From an uncultured Bacteroidales bacterium (lineage in GTDB: Bacteria; Bacteroidota; Bacteroidia; Bacteroidales; Bacteroidaceae): a DNA stretch of 36,816 nt. Made by a program: the position numbers and the translations under genes. This document shows, one piece after another, positions 16,318 through 24,294 of this stretch. The stretch's first letter is position 1. Each line of letters opens with the position of its first letter. Where the stretch lies: assembly GCA_946055775.1 (NCBI GenBank), contig CAMGHE010000009.1:1-36816 (forward strand), read 5' to 3'. Under the pieces are notes generated by a model. It made no database searches, was not told where the DNA came from, and saw only the letters and a list, made by a program, of their open reading frames with translations.

Positions 16318-16734
16318 CGGCTAAATTCCCAAACCGAGAAATAACCGCCGCTGTTTTGCATATTTTAGGACAGGCGGGGCGTCACGCGGGGCGGCCGCAG
16401 CAGGGGGCAATAGGGCGGGGATGGGCAGCATCGGTAGGGAAAGTTTGACTCGCGCAGAAACGGGCGGCGGCACCAGCGCGATAGAAAACCATTGCTGTCC
16501 GCTAAAGCTCAAAAGTGCACAAATTATGATTCCGAAGCCCTTATACATAGGACTTCGGGCTTTTCTTTTCAAAAAGTTAGCCCCCCTAATCAAAAAGGCT
16601 TGGCTCAGGAGTGTGGACCCTTGACACGCTGAATGGCGTGGGAGTATCGCACACAGCACTCCCTGAGAGTACTCTGCCGACCTGCCGCAAAATCGGCAGA
16701 CGCCCTGGGCATTTCCTTGCGGCACTCTGGCCGC
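16318..16734. other. Intergenic region with hairpins, no convincing gene
   Basis: The gap between porW and the DUF6242 gene holds several potential RNA structures. CCGAAG/CTTCGG with a T-rich tail on the plus strand lies at about 16532-16567. A branched structure closed by 16604-16613 with 16657-16667 is listed separately. CTGCCGA/TCGGCAG is at about 16674-16699. A 134-codon open frame on the minus strand (16321-16725) has no signal or family resemblance and overlaps the promoter, so it is not called. Confidence 0.5.
16604..16667 (-). ncRNA. Candidate structured 3'-UTR element after porW
   Basis: Plus-strand CTCAGGAGTG (16604-16613) is complementary to CACTCCCTGAG (16657-16667) with one bulged base, giving a 10-bp helix. 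It encloses a CACGC/GCGTG hairpin (16625-16640) and a possible GTGTG/CACAC extension. In the minus-strand RNA it lies about 70 nt past the porW stop, and a T-run follows at about 16596-16592. It could be the transcript's terminator region or part of a small RNA. Confidence 0.35.
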
Positions 16735-19644
16735 CTACGGCACATACCATTCGCCGCCGTCGTCGTCGGTCTGGCCCTTGTCTTTGTTGCGGTCCATCTC
16801 GTCGAGTTGCTCGGGGGTGTATTCATCCTCGTAGTGCTGGTCAACGGGCTGCGAAGGCATGTCGAGCGGCAGGGCGGGGTCGATGACGAGGGGAGCAAAA
16901 TGCTCGTCGTAGAAGCGGGCATAGTCGTCGAAACTCCATACGGTGCCGATGAGGTCGAGGTTTTGTGCGGAGATGAGGAAGAGGCGGGCGCCCTTGAGGC
17001 GTGCAGCGATGATGGGGTCGGCATAGAGGCGCTGGGCGTAGGCGTGGACCTCATCGTAAGAGCGGAAGCCTGTGATGCGGAACTGGGTGAGCATGGGGTC
17101 GCGCGCCAACTGTATCTCGAAGTTGCGCAACATGAAGGCGGTGAAGTTGAAGTGGGCCAGTTCGTAGAGCACCTTGCCATCGGCCAACGAATCGGTAGGA
17201 TAGGCCACGAGGCATACGAAGGGCACATTTCGCTCAGCGGTGAGGGCACGCTGGCGACCGGCTGCATCAACCTCGGCATTGGCCACGGCGGTGCGCCGCG
17301 ACCAAAGGCCCGTGGGGTCGAAGCCCTCGGCGGAGAAGGTGCGTCCGCTCTCGAGCCCCTTGACCATGGCACCGGCGAGCGTGGCGACATCGCTCTTGGG
17401 GAAGGCGGTGGCCAAGTGGCGCAGTTCGGCCACGATGGTATCGGTGGGCACGTGTCCCAAGCGGCTCATGGCGTGGACGAAGATGAACTTGGGGCGGTTG
17501 AGGCCGTTGGGGTACTCTTCCGTAGAGCGGCGGAAGAGGCGCTCCACCTCGGCATTGTCGCGGCGGCGGTAGGCGGCATAGGTGCTGGTGTAGAGCGAGT
17601 CTTCTATCTCGCGGCCGTGGCGTGCCTTATAGAGATACTGCGGGTCGGTGATGAGGCGTGTGGGGGCACCGTCGGGATATTCATGCGCCAGGCGGTTGCG
17701 CCAGGCATCGGCCTCGGCCGTGCGTTGCCAGCGTGCGTAGAGCAGGAAGAGTTGGTAGAGCAGGTCCTCGCGCTTGTCGAAGGCGGGGTAGTCGTGCTCG
17801 AGGCGCAGGAGGGTGGCGGCGGCCAGAGGGAAGTCTTCGAGTTGGTCTTTCTCGATGATGCCGGCCTGATAGAGGGCCTCCTGTATGATGGCATGGGCAG
17901 CGTCCTTGGCCTCGGCGGTGAAGGGTATCTGCGCCATGTAGTATTCGCGGGTGTGGGGGTCGGCGGCGGCGCTGTCGGCCACGAGGCTATCGGCGGCGGC
18001 CTCGGTGCTGAGGGTGTCGGTGCTGAGGGTGTCGGCGTCGTAGTCGTACTCATCGCGACCGTCGGCGAGGGCCAGCACGGAGCGGTTGGCGCGGCGCCAG
18101 TCGTCCTCGTTCTTGCGCTGTCCCCACAGGCGGCGGAAGGCCGTCTTACCCTGCTGCACCATCTGCGGATTGTAGAAGTACCACTCCCCTGCCCCACTGG
18201 CGGGTGTCTGGCTGTCCTGCTTCTGCGAACCGCCACCGCCGCCCTGGCTGCGTCGGGCCTCGGCCAGCGAGTCGGCACGGGCGCGGCGCTCCTGCTCCTC
18301 TCGGCGTTTGAGTTCGGCGATGACGCGGTCGATGGCGGCATTGCGGTCGTCATCGCTCATCACCGAGAGGGCCAGCAGACTGTCTTGCAGATGGATGGCC
18401 GAGGTGTGGGGCACGAGGGCGTCGAGCACGCTGGAGCGGCGCACCATCTCGTCTCGACCGGGGTAGGTGTTGTCGAGCAGGCCGACGGCCTCGGCATAGC
18501 AGGGCTGCGCCATGTCGTAGCGGCCGCGCTGCCAATAGAGTTCGCCCAGACGCAGCAGCAGGACGCCCTTGTCGATGCCGTTGCGGGTGCTGGCGGCACG
18601 CCCGCGTTCGTAGGCCGTGATCGCCTGGAGGGTGTCCCCGCCGTTGAGGTGGATGTTGCCGATGGCATAATAGACCTGGTCGAGATAGTCCTTGTTGTTG
18701 GGTGAGTGAGCCATGCGACGGAGTCGGCGCAGCATGCTCTTGGCGCGCTTGCCGGTGGCGGCGGCCTGGGCCTGCGCGATGCGGGCATTGAAGGCCATGA
18801 CGTAGGGCGGATTTTGGCGTATGCTACGGCCATAGGCGCGGTAGGCGCCTTCGTCGTTACCCAGGGCGGTGCACACCTGTCCGCAGAGGAAGTAGAGGCG
18901 GGCGCGCTGCACGCTATGCTTCTCGCGGCGTGCGGTGCGTTCGAGCAGGGGGAGGGCATCGGCCAGACGGCCCTGACGCAGCAACAGGTCGGCCTCGGTG
19001 GCTTCACGCTCGCGGCGCAGACGGGAGGGCAGGCTGTCGGCGACGGCCTTGGCCAGGGCATCCTCGGCATCGTAGAACCAGTCGAGTTGGGCATAGCAGC
19101 GGGCCAGCCACAGGCGGGCCTCGGCGGCTACCTGGGGCTCGGCAGCATAGCGGCGGGTGATGTAGGCAAAGGTGGACGCGGCCTCAAGAAACTCGGCCTT
19201 CTGAAACTGGGCCTGACCCATGAGCAGCCAGGCGTTCTTGAGGAAGGGGTTGTACTCCTTGCGGTTGAGGTAGGCGCGCACCTTGGCCGTGCGGGCGCGG
19301 CCGGCGGGCACGCTGGGACGCCGCGTGATGGAATGGAGTTGGATGGCCTTCTGACATTTGGTGATGGCGGTCTCGAAGTTGCCCTTGCCCACGCTTTTGA
19401 CTTTATCGTTGGCAGCGATGAAGAGGGGCAGGCGCTCGGTGTAGTTGTCGCTGACGGCGCGCTCTTTCTCGCGGACACCGGCCTTGTAGGCTTCGTGACC
19501 GTTATAATAGGTGTTGTAGCGTGCCGTAAAACTGTGCCAGAAGCGGGTACTCGCCGTGTTCTTCTTGGTAGAGCACGCAGCAAGCACCGCAACGAGGGCC
19601 GCGAAGACGGCCGCAAGGGTGAGGGGGCGACAGGTGGATTTCAC
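16735..19644 (-). CDS. porW: PorW/SprE-like TPR lipoprotein (type IX secretion accessory)
   Basis: A 969-residue lipoprotein with signal ending L-A-A-C24 after a GTG start at 19644; no ATG exists near the N-terminus. Residues about 30-420 are tetratricopeptide-like helical pairs (FLKNAWLLMGQAQFQKAEFLEA; YYAIGNIHLNGGDTLQAI). A charged and Gly-rich linker follows at about 430-480, then more helical repeats and the C-terminal FRITGFRSYDEVHAYAQRL domain typical of SprE/PorW. In Porphyromonas and Flavobacterium this family supports the type IX secretion system; Bacteroidales without a full system also keep it. No other secretion genes are in the window. It ends an operon 18 bp after the metal permease gene. 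Confidence 0.78.
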   Translation of the reverse strand: MKSTCRPLTLAAVFAALVAVLAACSTKKNTASTRFWHSFTARYNTYYNGHEAYKAGVREKERAVSDNYTERLPLFIAANDKVKSVGKGNFETAITKCQKAIQLHSITRRPSVPAGRARTAKVRAYLNRKEYNPFLKNAWLLMGQAQFQKAEFLEAASTFAYITRRYAAEPQVAAEARLWLARCYAQLDWFYDAEDALAKAVADSLPSRLRREREATEADLLLRQGRLADALPLLERTARREKHSVQRARLYFLCGQVCTALGNDEGAYRAYGRSIRQNPPYVMAFNARIAQAQAAATGKRAKSMLRRLRRMAHSPNNKDYLDQVYYAIGNIHLNGGDTLQAITAYERGRAASTRNGIDKGVLLLRLGELYWQRGRYDMAQPCYAEAVGLLDNTYPGRDEMVRRSSVLDALVPHTSAIHLQDSLLALSVMSDDDRNAAIDRVIAELKRREEQERRARADSLAEARRSQGGGGGSQKQDSQTPASGAGEWYFYNPQMVQQGKTAFRRLWGQRKNEDDWRRANRSVLALADGRDEYDYDADTLSTDTLSTEAAADSLVADSAAADPHTREYYMAQIPFTAEAKDAAHAIIQEALYQAGIIEKDQLEDFPLAAATLLRLEHDYPAFDKREDLLYQLFLLYARWQRTAEADAWRNRLAHEYPDGAPTRLITDPQYLYKARHGREIEDSLYTSTYAAYRRRDNAEVERLFRRSTEEYPNGLNRPKFIFVHAMSRLGHVPTDTIVAELRHLATAFPKSDVATLAGAMVKGLESGRTFSAEGFDPTGLWSRRTAVANAEVDAAGRQRALTAERNVPFVCLVAYPTDSLADGKVLYELAHFNFTAFMLRNFEIQLARDPMLTQFRITGFRSYDEVHAYAQRLYADPIIAARLKGARLFLISAQNLDLIGTVWSFDDYARFYDEHFAPLVIDPALPLDMPSQPVDQHYEDEYTPEQLDEMDRNKDKGQTDDDGGEWYVP

Positions 19645-19662
19645 GCTAACAGGGAATGAGGG

Positions 19663-20469
19663 TCAGGTGGTTATAGAACGGCTGCGCACCGCCTTTATTG
19701 TGCGGCACGCCAGATAGAGCAGGATGGAGACAAGGATAATGGTGGCACCGCTGGGTATGCCCCAGACAAACGAGAGGCACAGGCCGGCCACGCAGGCGGC
19801 ATAGGCCAGGAGGGCGGAGAGCACCACCATGCGGCCGAAGGTGCGAACGAAGAGGGCGGCGGTGACCTGCGGCACGGTGAGGAGCGAGATGACCAGGACG
19901 ATGCCCACGGTGTGGAGACAGGCCACGATGGTCAGGGCGGTGAGGATGGTCATCACGGTCTCGATGGCGCGCACGGGGAGATGCCGCGTGCGGGCAAACT
20001 CGGCGTCGTAGGCCACGAGGACCAGAACGGGCAGGCACAGGGCATAGAGCACGCCGCAGACGAGGGCCAGAAGGCTGGTGGCCAAGATGTCGGCTGGTGT
20101 GACGGCGAGCACGTCGCCAAAGAGGTAGGCGGGCAGGTCGGTCATGAAGCCGGGGGTGAGGTAGGCAAAGAGGATGCCCACGCTCATGCCGAAGGTCCAG
20201 AGCATGGCCACGGCAGAGTCTTCGCGCACACGCTGGCGCTGCAGGGCGCTGATGCCCAGTCCAGACAGGACGGCGAAGAGGGCGGCACCGAGCAGGGGTG
20301 GGAATCCCAGATAGGCGCCCAGTCCTACGCCGCCCAACGACGCATGGGCCATGCCACCGCCAGCAATGACGGTGCGCCGGGTGACCATGTAGGTCCCGAC
20401 CATGGCGCAGAGCAGGCAGGCGGGCAACGTGCCCCACAGGGCATACTGGAAGAAGGTATATTGAAACAC
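19663..20469 (-). CDS. Metal ABC transporter permease, ABC-3 family (ZnuB/TroC-like)
   Basis: A 268-residue inner-membrane permease for zinc, manganese or iron import. About eight hydrophobic segments are seen. Conserved ABC-3 sequences include GGGMAHASLGGVGLGAYLG near residue 40 (the 'AisHaslpGvalg' motif) and VGIVLVISLLTVPQVTA near residue 195. Start is GTG at 20469. No cognate ATPase or binding protein is in the window, so partners must be elsewhere. It sits 33 bp after a small membrane protein gene and 18 bp before porW. Confidence 0.9.
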   Translation of the reverse strand: MFQYTFFQYALWGTLPACLLCAMVGTYMVTRRTVIAGGGMAHASLGGVGLGAYLGFPPLLGAALFAVLSGLGISALQRQRVREDSAVAMLWTFGMSVGILFAYLTPGFMTDLPAYLFGDVLAVTPADILATSLLALVCGVLYALCLPVLVLVAYDAEFARTRHLPVRAIETVMTILTALTIVACLHTVGIVLVISLLTVPQVTAALFVRTFGRMVVLSALLAYAACVAGLCLSFVWGIPSGATIILVSILLYLACRTIKAVRSRSITT

Positions 20470-20502
20470 GGGCTGAGGGACGATAGGGATGAACGGCGAA
20501 AC

Positions 20503-20934
20503 TTAAACGCCGGCGGGCCGGGCGGCATGTTGCGCGGCCTCGTCGATGAGCATGAGCACCTCGTCCTTGAGGGCGTCGGGCAGGGCGATGCCACGCACCT
20601 GAAGGGCGCGGACCCAGGCGGGGACCTCGTCGGGACGCATGGTGTAGAGCACCTCGCGGAAGGCTTCTTCCTCGTCGGGGCTGTAGGCATGGCTCTCGCG
20701 ACCGCGGTAGGCGTCGAGTTCCTCGTCGGCGAAGTAGTCGGCCTCGGTGGCGGTGGCGGCGGCGATGAGGAGTTCTTTCTCACACACCTCGTGCTGTCCG
20801 CAGCAGCCGTCGGGACGTGCGGCGCGGGGCGGCGGCAGGGTTTCGCCCTTGCGGCGGGCCCGGCGGGCGGCGATGAGGCCGGCGATGGCGGCAATGAGGC
20901 CGGCGGCCAGTATCATGAGCAACAGGGGTATCAT
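20503..20934 (-). CDS. Small conserved membrane-anchored protein, unknown function
   Basis: A 143-residue protein with one N-terminal membrane helix (about residues 3-22), an Arg-rich cytoplasmic stretch, then a soluble domain containing the cysteine motif DGCCGQHEVCEK at about 43-54 and an acidic C-terminal part (EEEAFREVLYTMRPDEVPAWVRALQVRGIALPD). I recall similar proteins beside aroA in other Bacteroidales, but no function. The cysteines could bind metal. Its ATG overlaps the aroA stop codon (ATGA at 20931-20934), showing translational coupling. Confidence 0.75.
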   Translation of the reverse strand: MIPLLLMILAAGLIAAIAGLIAARRARRKGETLPPPRAARPDGCCGQHEVCEKELLIAAATATEADYFADEELDAYRGRESHAYSPDEEEAFREVLYTMRPDEVPAWVRALQVRGIALPDALKDEVLMLIDEAAQHAARPAGV

Positions 20935-22196
20935 GCGCGGTCGGCCTCCTTACTGTCAATGACGGCGCCAACGTGGCGCAGGTGGTCCCAGTACTCGGGA
21001 TAAGACTTGCTCACGACGGCGGGTTCGGCGATGCCCAGGCCGGGCACGAGGGCGGCACAGGGGGCGAAGGCCATGGCCATGCGGTGGTCGTCGTAGGTGC
21101 TGATGGTGGGGACAGCGGCCACAGCGGCGGCTTCGGCGGCGCTGTCGTAGGCTTCCACCCACAGGCTATCGCCGTCGGCGCCCATGGTGACGCCCATCTT
21201 GGCCCACTCGGCCTGAAGGGCGGCGATGCGGTCGGTCTCCTTGATTTTCAGACTGTGAAGTCCGGTGATGCGGAAGGGGATGTGCAGGGCGGCACAGGTG
21301 CTGACGATGGTCTGGGCCAGGTCGGGGCAGTCCTCCAGATTCATCTCCTTTATGCTCGTCACGGCGTCCGCCTTCGTCAGTACGGCGCCTTCGTCGGTGA
21401 AGGTGGTCCGGACGCCGAGCGACTGGAAAAGGCCGGCGATGGCGCTGTCGCCCTGCAGACTCTCTGCCGTCAGGCCCTTGAGGACGATGCGGGTGGCGGG
21501 GTCGGGGCTGAGGGCGACGAGTTCGTACCAGTAGGAGGCGGCGCTCCAGTCGGGCTCGACGGCATACGCGATGCAGTCGGCATAGCCCGTGGCGGGCACT
21601 ACGATGGTGCGCTCGTCAGCCCACCGGGGCTGTGCGCCGAAGTGGGCCATCAGGGCCATGGTCATGTGGATGTAGGGCATGGAGGCCACGTCGCCCTCGA
21701 GGGTAAGGGTCAGGCCGTCGGGCAGGATGGGGGCCACCATGAGGAGGGCCGAGATGTACTGCGAACTGACGGTGGCGGGAATGCTGACGCTGCCGCCGGT
21801 CATGTATCCGCCTTCGATGCGCAGCGGGGGGAAGCCGTCCTGCCCGAGGTAGTCAATGCGGGCGCCGAGGCTGCGCAGGGCCTCGACCAGCAGACCGATA
21901 GGCCGCTGCTGCATACGCGGCGTGCCCGTCAGGGTGTGGCAGCCGCTGTCGGTGGCAGCGAGCAGGGCGGTGAGAAAGCGCATGGCGGTGCCGGCGGCGC
22001 CGATATTGATTTCGTCGGGACGATGTTGGAGGGCGTCGAGCAGCACGCGGGTGTCGTCACACTGCGACAGTCCGCTGACATGGCTGTTGTGGGCCAATAC
22101 AGACAGGATCAGGGCGCGGGCGGAAAGGCTCTTCGACGCCGGCAGCTGAAGGCTGGCGTCGATATGGCGTGGCAGGGTTAGGTGGTATGCTTGCAT
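20931..22196 (-). CDS. aroA: 3-phosphoshikimate 1-carboxyvinyltransferase (EPSP synthase)
   Basis: AroA transfers the enolpyruvyl group of PEP to shikimate-3-phosphate, the sixth step of chorismate synthesis. The 421-residue protein has PASKSLSARALIL with substrate-binding K22, the family's NIGAAGTAMRFLTALLA block, SSQYISALLMVAP, SLKIKETDRI and DDHRMAMAFAP. It is the divergent, slightly short form seen in Bacteroidota. Start ATG 22196 aligns with these motifs; an in-frame ATG at 22241 overlaps the upstream hairpin and is less likely. It is first of four genes reading aroA, small membrane protein, metal permease, porW. Confidence 0.96.
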   Translation of the reverse strand: MQAYHLTLPRHIDASLQLPASKSLSARALILSVLAHNSHVSGLSQCDDTRVLLDALQHRPDEINIGAAGTAMRFLTALLAATDSGCHTLTGTPRMQQRPIGLLVEALRSLGARIDYLGQDGFPPLRIEGGYMTGGSVSIPATVSSQYISALLMVAPILPDGLTLTLEGDVASMPYIHMTMALMAHFGAQPRWADERTIVVPATGYADCIAYAVEPDWSAASYWYELVALSPDPATRIVLKGLTAESLQGDSAIAGLFQSLGVRTTFTDEGAVLTKADAVTSIKEMNLEDCPDLAQTIVSTCAALHIPFRITGLHSLKIKETDRIAALQAEWAKMGVTMGADGDSLWVEAYDSAAEAAAVAAVPTISTYDDHRMAMAFAPCAALVPGLGIAEPAVVSKSYPEYWDHLRHVGAVIDSKEADRA

Positions 22197-22238
22197 CGTT
22201 GACGTTTGTTCTGTGGCAAAGTTTTTGTCTGTAATCAA

Positions 22239-22281
22239 CATCCCTGCCTGTGTCGGCCGTGGGCTGGTACAGGCAGGGATG
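22239..22281 (-). terminator. Strong hairpin after the DUF349 gene
   Basis: CATCCCTGCCTGT (22239-22251) pairs exactly with 22269-22281 over 13 bp, with a 17-nt loop. It starts 22 nt after the stop of the DUF349 gene. The following T content on the minus strand is poor, so it may end transcription inefficiently or protect the 3' end. Confidence 0.6.
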
Positions 22282-22303
22282 GAGGTGCGGCGTCTGCGCT
22301 CGC

Positions 22304-24193
22304 TTATTTGTTTTCGTCGGCCATTTTCTCGCGGACGGCCTTTATTTTCTCCTGCAGCATGGCGGCGTCTTCTTTGAGGCGCTCCAGTTTGCGGTTGATG
22401 TCGTCCACCAGCGCGTTGGCGCCCTTCGACTTGGCGTTGAGGAAGGTGAGGTTCGTCTCGTAGTTTTTCACCTCCTGCTTCTTGGCCTCGAGGGCACCGG
22501 TGAGGCGGTTGAGCTCGCGTTGCAGTTCGTTGCCCCCCTTGTCGGCCACGCCCTTTCGGAAGTTTTCGAGGTTACGGCGTCCGGCGTGGCTGTGCAGTGC
22601 GCCATAGATGCGGTCGCAGGCTTCGCGGTAGCGCTTGTATATGCGTTCCTTCTTGCGGAAGGGCACGTGTCCTGTCTCGTTCCACTGTGCCTGCAGGGCC
22701 TTGACGTCGGCCATGACGGCTTTCTCGGGCTCGGCGGCCATCTGCTCGAGGGCGGCGATGATTTCGTTTTTCTTGGCCAGGTTGCTCTCCTCTTCCTGCC
22801 GCACGCCGGCGGTGGCGGCGTTTTTCTTCTCGAAGAAGGCGTTGCAGGCGTTGTTGAAGCGCTTCCATACGGCTTCGCTCTGCTTGTGACTGATGGGGCC
22901 GATGGTCTTCCACTCTTTCTGGAGGGCGACAAACTTATTCGTCGTGGCGTTCCAGTCGGTGCTTTCTGCCAGGGCTTCGGCTTTCTCGCAGAGGGCTATC
23001 TTGGCGGCGTAGTTGGCCGAGAGGGTTTCGCGGGTGGCCTTGAAATAGGCGGTCTTGGCGGTGAAGAAGGCGTCGCAGGCTGTGCGGAAGCGGTCGAAGA
23101 TTTTGGTGTTCATCTTCTTGGGCGTGAAGCCGATGGTCTTCCACTCCTGCTGCATGGCGATGACCTCTTGCGACTTGGCGTCCCAGTCGGCAAAGGTCTT
23201 GAGGGCGGCAGTGTCGATGGCCTCTACCTTCTCGCAGAGGGCGGTCTTGAGGGCCAGATTTTCCTCTTCGCGGCTCTTGAGGGCTTCGAAGTGCTCCTGA
23301 TGGCGCTTGTTAATGACGGTGGAGGCGTCCTTGAAGCGCTTCCACAGGTCTTCGCGCAGTTCTTTGGCCACGGGACCCGTTTCGCGGTATTCCTGATGCA
23401 GTTGCTGGAGTTGGTGGAAGGCGGAGACGGGGTCTGGGAGCTCGGCCAACTTCTCGGCGCTCTCGCAGAGGCGTGTCTTGATTTCCAGGTTCTTCTTGAA
23501 GTCGTAGGCGCGGAACTCGTGGTTGAGGCGGAGCTGGTCGTAGAACTGCTCGACGTAGAGCTGGTAGTTTTTCCAGAGTTCAGTGGCCTTCTCGGCAGGA
23601 ACGTTCTTTGTCTCCTTCCACTCGGCCTGAAGAGCCTTGAAGGCGTCGTAGTTTTTGTCGGCATCTTCGGGCGTGGCGGCCATGCCCTTGATTTGCTCAA
23701 TGATGGCCTCCTTGCGTTCGAGGGCGGCCTGACGCTCCTTCTCCTGCTCTTCGAGGGCCTTGGCTCTCATCTCGCGCAGGCGTCCCATCTGTGCCTTGAA
23801 GCATTCCTCGTCGGCATCGGCGCTGGGCATGAAGGTTTCAGCCTCGCCGCCAGCGGCGATGAAAGCGTCGCGCTCGGCCTGGGTCTCGGCCATGCGCAGG
23901 CGGTAATAGGTTTGCTTGAGATACTCCATCTCGGCGCGCTCGGGCACGTCGTCGGCGATGACCATCTCCTTGAGGCGCTCGAGCACCTCGGCCTTGGTGG
24001 CGTAGGGCTTGCGGGGAGCGGCTTCCGGGGCTTCCGCAGCCTCCGGATTTTCCGGGGATTCCGGGCTTTCCGGGCATTCCGTGGCAGCCGCAGTTTCTGC
24101 TGCGGCGGCTACGCTTTCCACGGCTTCGGGTGCCGTCTGTGCGGCGGCCTCTATCTGGTTTTCTTCGATGGGGGTTTGCTTGGTTTCGTCCAT
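22304..24193 (-). CDS. DUF349 repeat protein
   Basis: A 629-residue, highly charged, helical cytoplasmic protein with no signal. After an Ala/Glu/Pro-rich N-terminus (about 1-60) it contains five DUF349-like repeats, each with the form ALQxEWKxxGxxP followed by LWKRFxxACDxFF: clear copies begin near FKALQAEWKETKNVP, MQQEWKTIGFTP, LQKEWKTIGPIS and LQAQWNETGHVP. The C-terminus is a coiled coil (about 560-629). DUF349 proteins are common in Bacteroidota and Actinobacteria; their function is not established. Seven 9-bp DNA repeats encode part of the N-terminal ESPESPENPE segment. Confidence 0.93.
   Translation of the reverse strand: MDETKQTPIEENQIEAAAQTAPEAVESVAAAAETAAATECPESPESPENPEAAEAPEAAPRKPYATKAEVLERLKEMVIADDVPERAEMEYLKQTYYRLRMAETQAERDAFIAAGGEAETFMPSADADEECFKAQMGRLREMRAKALEEQEKERQAALERKEAIIEQIKGMAATPEDADKNYDAFKALQAEWKETKNVPAEKATELWKNYQLYVEQFYDQLRLNHEFRAYDFKKNLEIKTRLCESAEKLAELPDPVSAFHQLQQLHQEYRETGPVAKELREDLWKRFKDASTVINKRHQEHFEALKSREEENLALKTALCEKVEAIDTAALKTFADWDAKSQEVIAMQQEWKTIGFTPKKMNTKIFDRFRTACDAFFTAKTAYFKATRETLSANYAAKIALCEKAEALAESTDWNATTNKFVALQKEWKTIGPISHKQSEAVWKRFNNACNAFFEKKNAATAGVRQEEESNLAKKNEIIAALEQMAAEPEKAVMADVKALQAQWNETGHVPFRKKERIYKRYREACDRIYGALHSHAGRRNLENFRKGVADKGGNELQRELNRLTGALEAKKQEVKNYETNLTFLNAKSKGANALVDDINRKLERLKEDAAMLQEKIKAVREKMADENK
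24023..24085. repeat. Seven-unit 9-bp tandem array inside the DUF349 gene
   Basis: Units on the plus strand are TTCCGGGGC, TTCCGCAGC, CTCCGGATT, TTCCGGGGA, TTCCGGGCT, TTCCGGGCA, TTCCGTGGC. The 9-bp period keeps the reading frame and encodes the Pro/Glu/Ser/Ala-rich segment at about residues 37-57. Shifted by one base, the consensus TC-CG-G-n-n-TT parallels that of the array at 5433-5522. Confidence 0.8.
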
Positions 24194-24243
24194 TGTGGCT
24201 TGATGCTATGTAGTGGCAGGGGAATGTTCGTGTTTACGGCTTG

Positions 24244-24275
24244 CAAATAAAGCGATTTTTCCTGGTACAGCCAAG
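24244..24275 (-). promoter_or_regulatory. Probable promoter of the DUF349 gene
   Basis: On the minus strand a CTTGG element (24275-24271) is followed after about 20 nt by TTTATTTG (24251-24244), one mismatch from TAnnTTTG. Transcription would start near 24237, about 44 nt before the 24193 ATG. Confidence 0.55.
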
Positions 24276-24294
24276 GTTTTTCTGAAAAATATGG

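Noticed and set aside
16321-16725. A 134-codon open frame on the minus strand in the porW/DUF6242 gap
   Set aside because: No recognisable family, overlaps the DUF6242 promoter and several hairpins, and composition is unlike neighbouring genes.
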